From positions 379,501 to 443,500 of the forward strand of contig JAZGUH010000756.1 of assembly GCA_037893225.1 (NCBI GenBank): 64,000 bases of DNA. Reading direction: 5' to 3'. Of this stretch, positions 1-11,263 are shown one piece after another. The stretch comes from Hippasteria phrygiana. Its lineage: Eukaryota; Echinodermata; Asteroidea; Valvatida; Goniasteridae. Position 1 is the stretch's first letter; each line of letters starts with the position of its first letter. A model generated the notes under the pieces. It had not been told where the DNA came from and did not search any database. It saw nothing but the letters and a program-made list of their open reading frames with translations. Both the position numbers and the translations under genes were made by a program.

Positions 1-466
1 TCCTCGGACGTATATACAGAACCTGTACACAGTTACAAACCAAACCTACACAAGAGAAAAGGGTAAAATAATTAATGTTCAACAAACCAACAGTAACTTC
101 TCTTGATATAGTAATAAGCATTCATACTGTGGATAATTATATTGGACCAAATGTTTTACTTTGTGTGGCCGTTCAACCCACTAGTGGCCTGTATCGTTAA
201 GCCACTAAATATACACACCATCAATGGAAACTGTTCGCTTTAGCCTGTCCTCTGTAATGAGATTGAAGATTAGTAAATCTGACCCTGTATTACTAAAGAA
301 TGACGCATGTATGTGCATGGATGCACTAGAACATATTTGTACTTGTACCCACATGTCCTGTGTGGGCAGTGATGGGGAATAAGTCTATTGGGTTAATCTA
401 ATCATGTGGGTACTCGTCCCAGATGAACCAAATGCCTGGGCCATCCTCCAGCTTGGTAGGCAGAGA

Positions 467-1126
467 GCTGTCAACCAGTACGGTTTTTCTGTATTTTGTA
501 TGGAAATTCTCAAAAAATATGGAAGTATAAAAAAAATTTATAAGCAGGGGTGAGATTTTTCAGGATTTTTCCTGATTTCTGGATTTTTTGTCAGGATTTC
601 AGAATTTTTTAAGAATCTCTTTTGCAATCTGGAATTCCAGAGGTGTTGTCCTTAAGGTGTTTTTACCTTTAAAAGTGGATATAGACCAATAAAAATGGAT
701 TTTTTTTAAGGGGTGCCTACATGTATATGTTGATCTGGGGTCCTTGTGGGTTTTTCGTGGATTTGTTTGTGGATTTCGTGGATTTTTCATTTTTTGCCAA
801 TCTCACCCGTTTAAGTATTGATTTTGTGAAATCCGACCACGATAATGGTTTGTCATACATATTATGCTATATTGTGGGTGTACTAGCTCATTATTGTGAT
901 CCCAACTGAACGGATGCAACTTGAGCTTTGAAAATATAATGAAAAAGGAGACGCTCCATCCAGCGCATGGGTTCGTTAAACTCACCGGGCACGCATAGCA
1001 TGAGCTCAGAAAAAACAAACTGATTTTCGTGTGAAGTTTAAATTTCATGAAAAATATGGATTTTCTAAGCAAAATACTGATGTTTTTGCTTTCTAATACT
1101 GAAATAAGTTTGAAAAGGTTGACAGC
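467..1126. mobile_element. MITE with GCTGTCAACC/GGTTGACAGC ends, carrying a nested MITE
   Basis: The ends are inverted (GCTGTCAACC at 467, GGTTGACAGC ending 1126). A second copy without the nested insert lies at 19905-20252 and matches along its length (shared stretches around CCAACCAGTATGG, AACGGATGCAACTT and AAAATACTGAT). Comparing the two places an extra element at about 545-808 in this copy. No coding potential. Confidence 0.65.
545..808. mobile_element. Nested MITE of the CAGGGGTGAGATTTTTC family
   Basis: Starts CAGGGGTGAGATTTTTCAGG and ends in the inverse of GGGTGAGATT (AATCTCACCC). Related copies are at 1270-2021 and 52909-53186, with the same 'TTTTTCCTGATTTC' just inside the left end and 'GTGGATTTTTCATTTT' near the right end. 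It is absent from the paralogous host element at 19905-20252. Confidence 0.6.
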
Positions 1127-1269
1127 TCTGGTTAGGCTCATCTCAATTGGTGAGCTCACTTTAATTTTGGAATCGTTTGTAGTCTTGGTCAGTTGTTTTG
1201 TTTTTTTTAAATGGGATGCTCATTGCAAACACCAGACTGAGTGATATCCAAACCTTGTATAGTGGGCTT

Positions 1270-2021
1270 CAGGGGTCAGATTTCTCCAGATTTTTCCTGA
1301 TTTCATGATTTTTTGGCGAAGACATCTTTCAGATTTTTCCAGAAGATGTGTTAGTCCATAAATATACCTTTTCGACATTCTCAATGCATTGTGAGTTTGG
1401 AGGCCAAACAAACCATGTAATTTATACACAAACCTATGGCACTGTGAACCAGTCCAAATATTAATTGATTTTATGCTAAATATCTGTCATGAGTTGAGCG
1501 ATACCCTTTTCACATATCTTTGCATGGAACATAAAGAAAATAATAACCAGAAAAATTAATTTTAAATGGCAATAAAAATGAAGGAAATAATTGGGGAATC
1601 CCTCTTAGGGTACCAGTTACTGATGAATGCAAATTTCTGGAATTAGAACAGCTAATAATGTCACATTATTAGCCAATCAGAAGAGGATTTTTGCAAGCAT
1701 GACAACGAACATGTGACCAATGCGACCAATCACGTCCGTTCTAATGTGCTTGCTCTTCTAATGCCAGTTTGGCTGATGCAGTTCCCATGATGCTTTGAGA
1801 ATGTCAAAAAGGTTTATTATTTCTTATTCCAAAATGACCTCTGCAACCATGGCAACCTGAAAGTCTTCTTTTCGTTCTAATGACCCTATTTTTTGCAATT
1901 TTGAATCGTATCTTTTTGGTAAAAAATGCACTTTTCTCCTGCATTTTCAGGAACGCCATATGCAAACCAAATGCCTCAAAATTCTTTGTGGATTTTTCAT
2001 TTTCCTCAAATTTAACCCCTG
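1270..2021. mobile_element. Longer copy of the CAGGGGTGAGATT MITE family
   Basis: Left end CAGGGGTCAGATTTCTCCAG, right end inverse (TTTAACCCCTG). The inner part includes 'AAATGACCTCTGCAACATG'-like and 'TTTCGTTCTAATGACC' stretches that recur in the copy at 52909-53186. This copy is about 475 bases longer than that one. No ORF of note. Confidence 0.55.
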
Positions 2022-2050
2022 AGGTTTAAGTTTGTGCTTTTCCAGGTACC

Positions 2051-2199
2051 GATCCCCGTCATGAACCGCATGGGACCCATGCGATTTGGTGACAGGGATA
2101 CACTTTCACAAGGCACAGGATCCATGCGTTTGTGACATCGATGCGATTTCATCGCACGGGACCCGTGTTTCTAATGGTCGTGTGAAACAAGCTTTAGGG
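2051..2199. repeat. Repeat unit A of a pair (partner at 4490-4640)
   Basis: About 150 bases matching 4490-4640 closely: shared GTGACAGGGATACACTTTCA, GTGCGTTTGTGACATC, ATGCGATTTCATCGCA and GTCGTGTGAAAC. It contains several short self-complementary words (GCGATTTCATCGC) and ends near a LINE remnant. Transposon type unknown. Confidence 0.55.
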
Positions 2200-2549
2200 T
2201 GTTTGAGCATTAACCCCTTGCGTACGGATGACGCCAAATGGCGCAAAAAAGTATTGCCACCAGGCTGGATGACGTCTATTTTCAATCCATTGTTGGGTTA
2301 TTGTGTTCGTTATGCTTGGCTGCAAAGCTGACATGGCACCCCGGCGCCTCACTATAAATAACCGTACTCAAGGGGTTAAACTCGGCTTTCCGCCTGTTCC
2401 TACCAAAATAATGTCACCATACCTAGATGTAGAACAAAAAGCTATGCCAATAGCTTTTTTCCTCGTTCTGTAACTCTATGGAATTCTTTGTCTGGTGCAT
2501 ATGTTTCCCTTCATCTTACGATCTTTCCTGCTTCAAAAGGGAATATTTA
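2197..2549 (+). pseudogene. 3' end of a non-LTR retrotransposon ORF, split by a MITE
   Basis: The frame after the MITE reads PRCRTKSYANSFFPRSVTLW then NSLSGAYVSL, and ends at TAG. This is the C-terminal tail typical of LINE reverse transcriptase proteins ('R-C-R-T-x-x-Y-x-x-S-F-x-P-R-[ST]-x-x-L-W-N-S-L'). The same tail occurs at 38482-38950. The sequence before the break (AGGGTGTTTGAGC) matches the equivalent position of that copy, so a TTAA element has inserted inside the LINE. The element is 5'-truncated and dead. Confidence 0.7.
2210..2379. mobile_element. piggyBac-type MITE (TTAA-CCCCTTGCGTACGG family), copy 1
   Basis: Starts TTAACCCCTTGCGTACGGAT and ends CTCAAGGGGTTAA. TTAA lies at both edges and inverted CCCCTTG/CAAGGGG is just inside. 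TTAA duplication and short CCC-start inverted repeats are the hallmark of piggyBac-class cut-and-paste elements. No transposase remains. It sits inside a LINE tail. Confidence 0.75.
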
Positions 2550-2563
2550 GGCGAACAAAAAAA

Positions 2564-2766
2564 TAGTTCTGCTTCCGATGACATTGGGTAGATAGGGCAT
2601 TTTTTTTTTGGCATTTTTTTTGTGCTGAGCATAGTATGCAGGTGTCTACCTGTAGTCAAGGTTTAAAGGTAGTATTTACAGCATTATGTTTTTTTGGTTT
2701 TGTCTTTTTCTTTTTTACTTTTTTACTTTTAAAATAGGGTACGTAGGGTAACCGGAAGCAGAACTA
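2564..2766. mobile_element. TA-flanked MITE with TAGTTCTGCTTCCG ends
   Basis: 14-bp perfect inverted termini: TAGTTCTGCTTCCG at 2564 and CGGAAGCAGAACTA ending 2766, with TA at each edge as in Tc1/mariner-like elements. The inner part is T-rich and non-coding. Confidence 0.65.
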
Positions 2767-2969
2767 TGTTTTTTAGGCCTAATTCCTACCTTCCTAATTC
2801 CAACCTTCCTAATTCCAACCTTCCCTATTCCTATACGCTATTCTTTCTTTTTGTAGTACCATACCTCAAGTGGCTTTCAGCCTTGTTCGGGGCAAAGAAC
2901 TTTGCAGAAAGAAAAAGTGTACATGACATTTTTTATGCTAACATGAGAGCATGCACGAGGCCATTCTGC

Positions 2970-3178
2970 TTAACCCTTTGCGTACGGATGACGTCTGTGG
3001 ACGCACAAAAAAAAGTGTCACCAGGCCGTATGACGCTATTGGCCGCCGTTTGTGCAGTTTCAATTTTTTTAATGTCATGCTTGACTGCACAAACACATTG
3101 TAGCGGTTCGATTTGGCTGCCAGAACCGCTGCAACACCCTGATACGTCTCCCATAAAATACCGTACCCAAGGGGTTAA
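2970..3178. mobile_element. piggyBac-type MITE, copy 2
   Basis: TTAACCCTTTGCGTACGGAT at the left, CCCAAGGGGTTAA at the right. The inner part shares GGCCGCCGTTTGTGCAGTTT and TGACTGCACAAACACATTG with copies at 5194, 27996, 33715 and 37520. An ORF spanning it is read-through of the repeat, not a gene. Confidence 0.75.
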
Positions 3179-3859
3179 AGCTGTAATAGTCATGTTCTCC
3201 AGCAAAAATTCTTTGCACACCCGTGAAATACATAGGCCTATAAGCACAGACAAAAGTTTCTGCTGTAGATATGTAGTTTGCAATGATAAGCGAGACCATC
3301 TTTGGGCCGAGGACATTGTGCAAAAATACCACTGAGAATCTTTACCCCTTAAAAAACCCTGGATTGACATTTTGCTTGAAAAAAACATGAGACCTTGACA
3401 TCCATTGTTAATGGAACCATATGAAAGGTCCAATTAGTCCATTAATTACCTCATCAGCAGTAAAGTGTGCTGTTAATCCTCTGTGCTATTGTTAAGTAGT
3501 CACTGGAGCTTTGGAAACACACATCTGTGATGATTGGCACCGGCTTTCACACGATACAACACAGTATGCGTCCAGTATGGGTCCACGTGTATTGCTGGTA
3601 CTGAGATATTCTTTGAACGGTAAAACTTATACGGTTCCAGTGATTATCCCGCACTATAAAAAATTCCATAAAATATTGGGTTTTCCCCATTAAAGAAACA
3701 ATCACCGTATTTTAGTTTAACAGATTTTGGGGACGTGAAATTACGGTAGTGTGACATAGAAAATATCACGCGTCCTCAGTTTTTGTGTAATGTCAGTTTA
3801 TACAAAGAGGATGTAAATTTACAAGATATTTGCTGTAAATATACAGCAACACCAATGAA

Positions 3860-4254
3860 GTTTATTTACAGAGAATCTAGTGAGTTGCGACTCTATATCC
3901 AGGGGCAGGATTGAAAGCACGTTGCACAGCACATGATTTCTCATCAGGTTAAGAAACTCAAAGGATTATCCCCTGGTGCACTTATAATTACGTATATGCA
4001 CGTGTCTCCGTTGTGCACTGCCCATGCTTTCAAAGGAGCTTGTTCAAGTATGTAATTTAAACGGGATACATAAATATAGATGCATGTTGAAAGGGACCAT
4101 ACAAGAAGATACACGCAGAACGGCATGCCTTGTTTGTGGTAATTGTAGGGAGTCATTTTGCAAGTAAGATCGAGAAGGTCCCCAAGTCCCTTGCCTAACG
4201 CACCATGTTTTTTTATTACAAAATCAACCCAAAGGTTTATTTACAGAGAATCTA
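3860..4254. mobile_element. Retroposed-looking insertion flanked by a 20-bp direct repeat
   Basis: GTTTATTTACAGAGAATCTA occurs exactly at 3860-3879 and again at 4235-4254. The 355 bases between (3880-4234) match 8012-8347 closely, sharing ATCCAGGGGCAGGATTGAAA and AGGGAGTCATTTTGCAAGTA. A long target-site duplication plus a dispersed paralog means an inserted repeat, most simply target-primed. No tRNA-like head or ORF was seen. Confidence 0.7.
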
Positions 4255-4489
4255 CTGTTCTCCTTCACAAATCTCATTACGCAGCAACTCGCCATTCAGA
4301 ACTGAAGAGAAATTTGCGTTTACAAAAGCCATGTTCAATTGTAGTGTACAACAGCAAACTGTGCATGCGTAAAGGCGATTTCACTGCACGGTATACATGC
4401 GAAAATCGCATCAATACATTCCGCACACGACCAATCTCGGTGATCATCGCACGGATGTCGCATCGATGCAAAATTTTGGAGGTGGTCTC

Positions 4490-4640
4490 GATCCCTGTCA
4501 CGAACCGCACAGCACAGGACCCATGCCATTAGGTGACAGGGATACACTTTCACACGGGAATGGAATCCGTGCGTTTGTGACATCAATGCGATTTCATCGC
4601 ATGGGACCTGTGTATTTCTGACAGTCGTGTGAAACGGGCT
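4490..4640. repeat. Repeat unit A, second copy
   Basis: Partner of 2051-2199; see that entry for the shared words. It lies directly after a related tract (4370-4489) with more copies of GCATCGATGC-like and CGCATC words. Confidence 0.55.
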
Positions 4641-4732
4641 CATAATATACATGTACCAAGGTGATCATAATTATGTTTGCTAATTGCCGAGGAATTTTTT
4701 GTGGAGTCCAGAGTACAGCCTGTTCATTGCTA

Positions 4733-4997
4733 TTAAACCCTAACCTACCTAAATCCATCAAAATCCAAACCCTGTTTTGCAGGATTTTGGCGGATTCAGG
4801 ATACCTCCATATTGAAAACTGGGGGATTTTGATGGACTGAGGATGGTAAGCCTAGCGGAACTGCAGGACTTTGATGGATTCAGGATACCTCCATATTGAG
4901 CAGTCACCAAAACCAACTTTTTGTGCATGACAAAATCGGTGGATTTGGGCGGATTCAGGATACTTTCTAGTAAAGTTACCCAAGGGGTTAGGGTTAA
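4733..4997. mobile_element. TTAA-flanked MITE with CCCTAACC ends
   Basis: Left TTAAACCCTAACC, right GGTTAGGGTTAA, with TTAA at both edges (4733-4736 and 4994-4997). Inside is an imperfect tandem pair built on GGATTCAGGATACCTCCATA (about 4793 and 4878). Probably piggyBac-class, but a different family from the CCCCTTGCG elements. Confidence 0.6.
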
Positions 4998-5193
4998 TTG
5001 TTGACCCATGGAGCATAACCCCTTGAATCTGGCTGAATAGCCACAGTTTGAAAATTACGTTCTCTGCATTTTTAATCCATTATTGGGTTATTGTGTCCGT
5101 TTCGCTTGGCTTGGCTTGGCATACCGGTTCCCCACACTCAATTGGTACAAAAAACCTGAACAGTTGAGGAATGTTGGCTAGCCTAAATATCCC

Positions 5194-5480
5194 TTAACCC
5201 CTTGCGTACGGATGACGGAATATGGCGCAAAAAGAAGTGCCACCAGGCCGGATGACGCAATTGGCCGCTGTTTGTGCAGTTTCAATCCATTGTTGGATTA
5301 AACAGTGCCACCAGGCCGGATGACACCATTGGCCGCCGTTTGTGCAGTTTCAATCCATTGTTGGATTATTGTGTATATGTTACGCTTGACTGCACAAACA
5401 CATTGTAGCGGTTCGCTTGGCTGCCAGAGCCGCCGCGGCACCCCGACGTCTCCCGTAAAATACCATACTCAAGGGGTTAA
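5194..5480. mobile_element. piggyBac-type MITE, copy 3, with internal tandem duplication
   Basis: TTAACCCCTTGCGTACGGAT to ACTCAAGGGGTTAA. The segment AGTGCCACCAGGCCGGATGA...CAATCCATTGTTGGATT occurs twice in tandem (period about 83). The copy at 37520-37804 has the same duplication, so it defines a subfamily. Confidence 0.75.
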
Positions 5481-5698
5481 CTCTTCTTTCTGACTGTTAT
5501 TGATGGGGGACTGGTATGCCAAGAATGGGCTGTGCAGCCAAGTTTAAACGCAAACAATTAATTACACTCCCATTCAAGAACAATGTAGTTGAAACATGAA
5601 TGGACTGAGTATGCACAGGAATGTACCTATAGCTGGCAACCGGCCAGATGGTCTTTTTCAAACATGGATGTGGCCGTTGTCCATATTCAAGAGGAATT
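5477..5698. mobile_element. TTAA MITE of a second piggyBac-like family
   Basis: Starts at the same TTAA that ends copy 3, so the two elements abut. It matches 52603-52827 (GACTGTTATTGATGGGGG, GTTGAAACATGAATG, CGGCCAGATGGTC-like and TTTTTCAAAC stretches) and a fragment near 16706-16785. The right end is decayed (AGGAATT instead of AGGTTAA). Confidence 0.6.
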
Positions 5699-5769
5699 GT
5701 GGAGATGTCCATAGTGACAGCTTGCAGACTTCCGTTCTACCAAGCAATCAAAGATGTTCTACTGGCAGT

Positions 5770-5967
5770 GTTTTTTAGCCGCGTCGCATCACAGACGGGG
5801 CTCTACTATAAGCGCTTGGCGTTGTTGTTGTTCTTCTTCTTCTTCTTGTGCCAAATTCGTTTTCGACACGGCTCAACAGAAGAGGGCGCTACAACATTTA
5901 CTATGCTTTACCGATTCATAGGTAGGTGGACGACGCGGCTCCTGCACGAATTCGTGCTTGTTAATGT
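5770..5967. repeat. Dispersed repeat with GCACGAATTCGTGC palindrome at its end
   Basis: Matches 30051-30267: both have TTTTTAGCCGCGTCGCATC near the left, CTCTATAAGC, a TTGTTCTTCTTCTTGTGCCAA tract, and end CTCCTGCACGAATTCGTGCT. No ORF survives. Element class unknown. Confidence 0.55.
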
Positions 5968-5972
5968 TTAGC

Positions 5973-7990
5973 AGAATATCAGCTTTCTGGTGCGATCCAA
6001 TTACAGTGAATGGGTGTGCGCTGTCAGCATGTCAAGGCTGTAGCAGGATTCAAAGGGGCCACTTAGTGTTTTTCAGAAATTCCTGTATTTTTGTTATGGA
6101 TTCAGCAAAACAAGTGTGATGCTGGTGGCGGAATTTTTGAGTTGTGAATTGGATGTCTTGATTTAATTTGGGAAAAAACCTGACTGTACTCGATTTGCAA
6201 GAGGTGGTTTGTGAAGTTGACCCACTATGACAAGGGGTTTTCTAAGTTGCTGATTTGCAGTGACTTTGGTTATTGTTTGGTCCTGCTGGATGGAGCATTC
6301 CCTGAAATTCTTCCGGCATCGTAGACGACTGATTATCCAGTTAATGCTGGATGTCTGTCTGTCTCTCCTGTGGCCAGTTTCATGGAAGTGCTCAGCACAA
6401 AAATTGACTTAGCGTGAAAAGACTTCAAAATTAAATCTAGGATTACCAACCAAACCATGTGTATTGGCTTTTGCTTGTGGCTGTTGTTTGCCTGGTATGA
6501 AAATCACATGGAGTTTTGACTGGTAATCTGTTTTTACCATAAGCAAGATGACTCTCCTTACGTACGGTATTCTGTGCTAACAATCATTGTATTTCACAGG
6601 TAATTAAGGGATTTTGACGTGGGTGCGTGCGTACTTTGTACATCTTGTAACTAGAGATTCTTCAATCGGCACAGAATTGCAGGCTGTAAATGCAGAATCC
6701 AGTTACTGTACATGACTTGAAATCAAGTCGGTAATTGGACGGTTTCATTCGTCCGGGGCTGGGGTATATGATATAGCGCATACCGTTTCAGTTGCAGGGA
6801 CGGTACGTACATCCTCGATCCCAACATGCGTGCGCTTCGAATCCAATTACCAACTTGAATAATACGTTCTCAGCTTTGTGCACAACTTATGGGGCTCGCT
6901 ACCGAAATGAGACGGAGCAGTCTGATTGGTTAAGAATCAGGGGAATATGAATATCCATGTTACATCTTTCAGTGCTAACCACATGGCACATCGTGCAAGG
7001 CATTCAGTACATGCAGTACACAGCTGGTTATATAAGGTCATACAAGTATAGAGCATGTAAGTTGACCCCGAGAACGTATGCGAGTTCACGAGAAACTAAA
7101 CTTCCAGGTACCACGAAAAGGAGCTTCAACGTTTAGTAAAGCGGGTAGTTTTCTTGAAATAATTTGTTTGGATGCTGTTCTTTTTACTGAAAGGTAGATA
7201 AAAGCTTTAAGAAAAATTTTATTTTACATTTCAATTTGACAAAAGGTGAACGATATACCAAATTAGAGAAAAGGATCGAGAGCGAAAAGGTCTAGATACG
7301 TCATACGTACGTCATCCGGCATCCACGCGCCAATCTTTCTAAAGCTTAGACCGTATGCAGTACAAGGCGGCCGTAGGACCATCGGTAGTGCAAGGCTAGG
7401 AAACAGCTGGTGCGCCGTACGTAATGCGCCTATCAGTTTACTTTGGACTTGACTGCATCACACAGGGGTAAAGACGGACTAAAGAGGTCTGTCACTAGAC
7501 TGATCACTGGCTTTCATCTACTTTTCCTACTTTTCCCTCTTTTTTTAATACCTTGCTCCTACTTTTCCTACTTTTTTCGTCCCACAATTCGTATTGAATA
7601 TTTTTCATAAGTGTTAGACAATGTCATATTAAAATCACAAGGGCTTGGATGCAGGAGTACTGCAACTTATATGTGTACTTCCAAGAGCTTAGTTGAGGAT
7701 GGAGCACAAGTGTTGTGACATGGGTACAGAACGTGCCAAATGATGAGGCTTGCGATTCTGTGCACATGGGTGATTGTCAACGGAAACTACTAAAACCTCG
7801 CAAAAGTCCTACCTCTTATCCTGATTTTGTCCTTCAAATTCCTACTTTTGTCCTCTTTTTTTTTTTTTTTTTGATCTTACTATTATACTTTTTCACCTAG
7901 GTCTGCTTGAAAGTATTGTAGTCAGTGCTTGGTACCAAGATGTTCTTTGGGTGATAAAAAGTGTGAACTTGTGATAAAAAGTGAACACAG
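5973..7990. other. Stretch with no gene found
   Basis: No recognisable exon or transposon end. A TATA-like TATATAAGG at 7030-7038 and a GTAAGT at 7060 are noted but not called. 7500-7870 is pyrimidine-rich (repeated CCTACTTTT words). Upstream exons of the split gene could hide here, but none has convincing coding sequence. Confidence 0.4.
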
Positions 7991-8011
7991 TTGCGAAGCT
8001 TAATTGTACAC

Positions 8012-8347
8012 TTTATATCCAGGGGCAGGATTGAAAGCACGTTGCACAGCACATGATTTCTCAGGTTACGAAACTCAAAGGATTAATTGTTGTCCCCCCC
8101 TCGGTGCACTTATGTACATGCACGTGTCTATATGCCGTGTGCCCATGCTTTCAAAGGATCTTGTTCAAGTATGTGATTTAAATAGATACATAAATATAGA
8201 TGCATGAATAAAAGGGACCATACAACGCAGAACGTCATGAATTCTTAGCTTGTTTGTGGTAATGTAGGGAGTCATTTTGCAAGTACAAGAGAAGGTCCCC
8301 AAGTCCCTTGAGTAACGCACCATGTTTCTTTTTTTTTATTACAAAAT
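8012..8347. repeat. Paralog of the 3880-4234 insertion
   Basis: Shares most of its length with 3880-4234, ending in TTTTATTACAAAATCA in both. No flanking 20-bp duplication was seen here, so this copy is older or truncated. Confidence 0.6.
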
Positions 8348-8743
8348 CACCCAATACATGTAAATTCATGTGGGCATTCTCCTTTCAGATGCGCACGATT
8401 AGAATAACAAAACAGAACACTGAAATCTTTGACTGCTTTTAAAACTTTCTGAATGTCACATGCGTATAACTCGTGCAACTTGAGGTTTTTTATGTTACTG
8501 CAAATGTATATTATTTTAGGAAAAACCAATAACCAATAACCAATATTCATGGGCCAAAGCAGGGTGTCGTCAACAGAGGCTCAAGCATATTTATATTATA
8601 CGTAACAACTAGAGGGTGCACTGAGTGGCTGGCTTCGCATGCAGACTCGATCATACCATTCAAGGAATAATAATAATATACAAGAACAAAGTTTCACCGG
8701 CACATGATTGTTTTCAAGACCATTGCAGTATTATGACCCATAC

Positions 8744-10086
8744 ACCAGATTACTGAGATTTTAGCAAACTTTGCCACATACATCAACTGATTATTCATTT
8801 TAAAATTTTTTTAACCTGCCGCTAGAGGGCGCTCTAACATTGTTATGACGTCACCGGTAATTTTGTTGTGAAGTACAACCAGAGTTATATTCGAGTCCCT
8901 GCAAGTCCTTTCACAAGCCCTCCAGTCCTAATCCCAATCACAAGCTATTCAAATGAGCTGTGACAAAGGCATTCCTTTGTCATTGTTTATCCAGTTACTT
9001 GTGACCGGCTTTATGAAAGCACTTCTGACTGGGCTTGTGAAAGGACTTGCAGGGACTCAAATAAAACTCTGAGTACAACCCAGCCAGAGACTAGTATCGT
9101 TGAAAGCAAGTTCTCATCTTTTTTTCACTTTCAAATCATAAAGCACTTCCGGTTTGGACCGGAAGCAAGGGTCATGTGATTTTGCACGTAATATAACAAA
9201 TTAAGACCCTGGATTATTCTATTAATTCCCGTAAAAAGCAAAATCGGGTCTCTTTCGGTTGATTTTATATTGATTTTCAAAGATTAAATCTAGAAATCTT
9301 TGATTGCTTGTAATCTGATACTTGGATGACGTCATCGTGACGTCATTATCAGAAAGCTCGAGAGCTATGTTAACTGTGCCATCTGAAGCAAAAATCTGAA
9401 TTATATCTGTCGCGGTTGATTTTTCAGCAAGGTCTTTTCATTGCAACTTCCGGTCTGATGATGTCATCAATCTGAGCAATTGCACACGTGTTGCCCTGCA
9501 TGAAGGTCATCATATATATCAATTATAAATTGATTACCGCAAACTTCGCCACACACATCGACTGAAAGTTCATTTTGAAAATTGTTCAACCTGCCACTAG
9601 AGGGCGCTCAAATATTTGATGACGTCACCGCACACATTTTTGAAAAAACATCGTTGAAAGCAAGTTTAAATCTTTTTCCACTTTCAAATTATAAGGCACT
9701 TCCAGTTTCGATCGGAAGGAAGGGTAACGTGATTTTGCACGCACGATCAAAAATGAAGATCTATTATTATTCTATCGATTCATGTAAAAATCAAGTTCAG
9801 GTCTTTCACGGTTGATTTTATATAGATTTTCAAAGATTAAAAATATTCCTTTCAAATTGCTTGTAATTTTATACCTGATGACGTCATCATGACGTCATTA
9901 CAAAAAAGCACATCTTCAGTAGGTTGTGCATTCATATATTGACAATTGAAGTTGATATCAGTTTTTATGTTGACAAACAATTCTGAAAACGATTTGCCTG
10001 AGAAGAATAATAATAATAAGAAAGAATAAGAATAATAGTAAATTCGTAGAATAACAATAGGTGTTGGGCTCATAGCCCAACACCTA
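8744..10086. repeat. 575-bp tandem duplication, CRE-palindrome-rich, ending in a hairpin
   Basis: CTAGAGGGCGCTC at 8822 recurs at 9597. After removing a 200-bp MITE plus its duplication from the first unit, the period is about 575. Shared marks include AACTTCGCCACACACATCGA-like, ATCGTTGAAAGCAAGTT, TCGGAAGGAAGGGT-like and GATGACGTCATC. The second unit ends in an A/T trinucleotide tract and a perfect hairpin at 10060-10086 (AGGTGTTGGGCT, 3-base loop, AGCCCAACACCT). Probably an old transposon in tandem. The TGACGTCA words resemble the satellite at 62.9 kb. Confidence 0.6.
8880..9071. mobile_element. hAT-type MITE with 8-bp target duplication, copy 1
   Basis: 192 bases with long inverted ends (CAGAGTT...CGAGTCCCTGCAAGTCCTTT and the inverse), flanked by AGTACAAC on both sides (8872-8879 and 9072-9079). 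An 8-bp duplication with CAG-start ends fits hAT. Other copies are at 21596-21803 and 46109-46325. Confidence 0.85.
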
Positions 10087-10377
10087 ATAATAATGTGGTG
10101 CTTACATGTATATAGTGCTTGATACAAATGTCTCAAAGTACTTCACAACTATTACCCGTGGTCATCAGGCCATCAGATCAGTTATTCAGCAGTTAGAGAT
10201 CAGCGCAATCCGTTCTCTGCCCTCACAGGTACCCATTTATACTCCTGGGTGGAGAGAGGCAATTGTAGTAAAGTGTCTTGCCCAAGCACACAAACACCAA
10301 TCCTACGGCAGAGTTCGAACCCACATACCATCGCATGTGAGTCAGGGCAACCATTGGACCACAGCGCCCCACAAATA
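10087..10377 (-). mobile_element. tRNA-derived SINE, minus strand
   Basis: Read on the - strand it begins GGGGCGCTGTGGTCCAATGG (box A TGGTCCAATGG), has box B GGGTTCGAACTC about 45 bases later, then the non-tRNA body including TTGCCTCTCTCCACCCAGGA, and ends in an (ATT)n tail. This is a pol III SINE layout. It does not fold as an intact tRNA and is not a tRNA gene. Confidence 0.75.
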
Positions 10378-10826
10378 GGTTCAAAGTAGACAAGTAAACG
10401 GCAAAATACCTGGATGTAGCATTCAATAATAGGTTTTTGTCCACTTTCAAAATGGTTCATAATGGTTCATAATTGCACCCACCAGATTTTATAATATAAC
10501 TTCATGGGTTTGAAAGATGTATGTCCATAGTATTGTGTATAAAAACATTTTTTTTTTTTACATTTCTTGGAGACGGTTGCATATTTTAGTTCATTTCCAT
10601 ATTGAGCAGATCCTGAACATTTCTTGATTGATTGATGTGTGGTTTTGGAGAAATGATTGTTTTGTGCTGTTATAAAATAATTATGCTCTATTGAACAGGA
10701 GTTCCCCTCCATTACCGAACAAAATTAGTGCGTGTCTAAATTGGGAAAAATTTTGAAGAATTGAAAGCAACCAGTCTTTTTACTTGTAACAGAACAAAGC
10801 ATCTGAGCACTATCGCCTCTTAATTA

Positions 10827-11034
10827 TTAAACAACTTGAGTCTGGGTGTTATAATGGGGTGCAGGTGTGCCAGGCGGCCTTGTGCAGCCAAGCAAAATGG
10901 ACACACGAGGCTTGTGCAACCAAGCGTAATGCAAACAATAACCCAACAATGGATTAAAAATGCAGAGAATGCGGGTATAGACATCGCCAGGTGGTAATGT
11001 TCAAACCGCAGCTGAGCTGGATTTCAGGGGTTAA
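10827..11034. mobile_element. TTAA MITE related to the CCCCTTGA family, inverted
   Basis: TTAAACAACTTGAGTC at the left and TTCAGGGGTTAA at the right. The inner part has CTTGTGCAGCCAAGC twice and AACAATAACCCAACAATGGATT, which are inverses of words in the elements at 5018-5150 and 34116-34250. Confidence 0.55.
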
Positions 11035-11263
11035 TAAACTGATGAGGCAGACCTCCAATGGTTTAAAATAAGGTTAAAACTTCCTACCTTTTCCCTTGGT
11101 CCTTGATAAGCTAGGCTGTGATAATGAAATGATGAAACGCCAAGAAGAATTTCTCAGGAACAGCTTTCAGAATTGGAACTTTTTAATATAATGTGTTGTT
11201 TTTACGCCGGTGATGTACACTTTAATTTTACGTAATTATGTACGTCACCAACATCACACTATA

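Noticed and set aside
7028..7066. TATATAAGG box and GTAAGT as a promoter and first exon of the split gene
   Set aside because: Attractive spacing, but no coding sequence or signal peptide joins to exon 14086 in phase. Too weak to call.
10060..10086. Helitron 3' end (perfect hairpin AGGTGTTGGGCT/AGCCCAACACCT)
   Set aside because: The hairpin is right in style, but no CTRR follows it and no TC 5' end was found. Kept only as the end of the 8.7-10.1 kb repeat.
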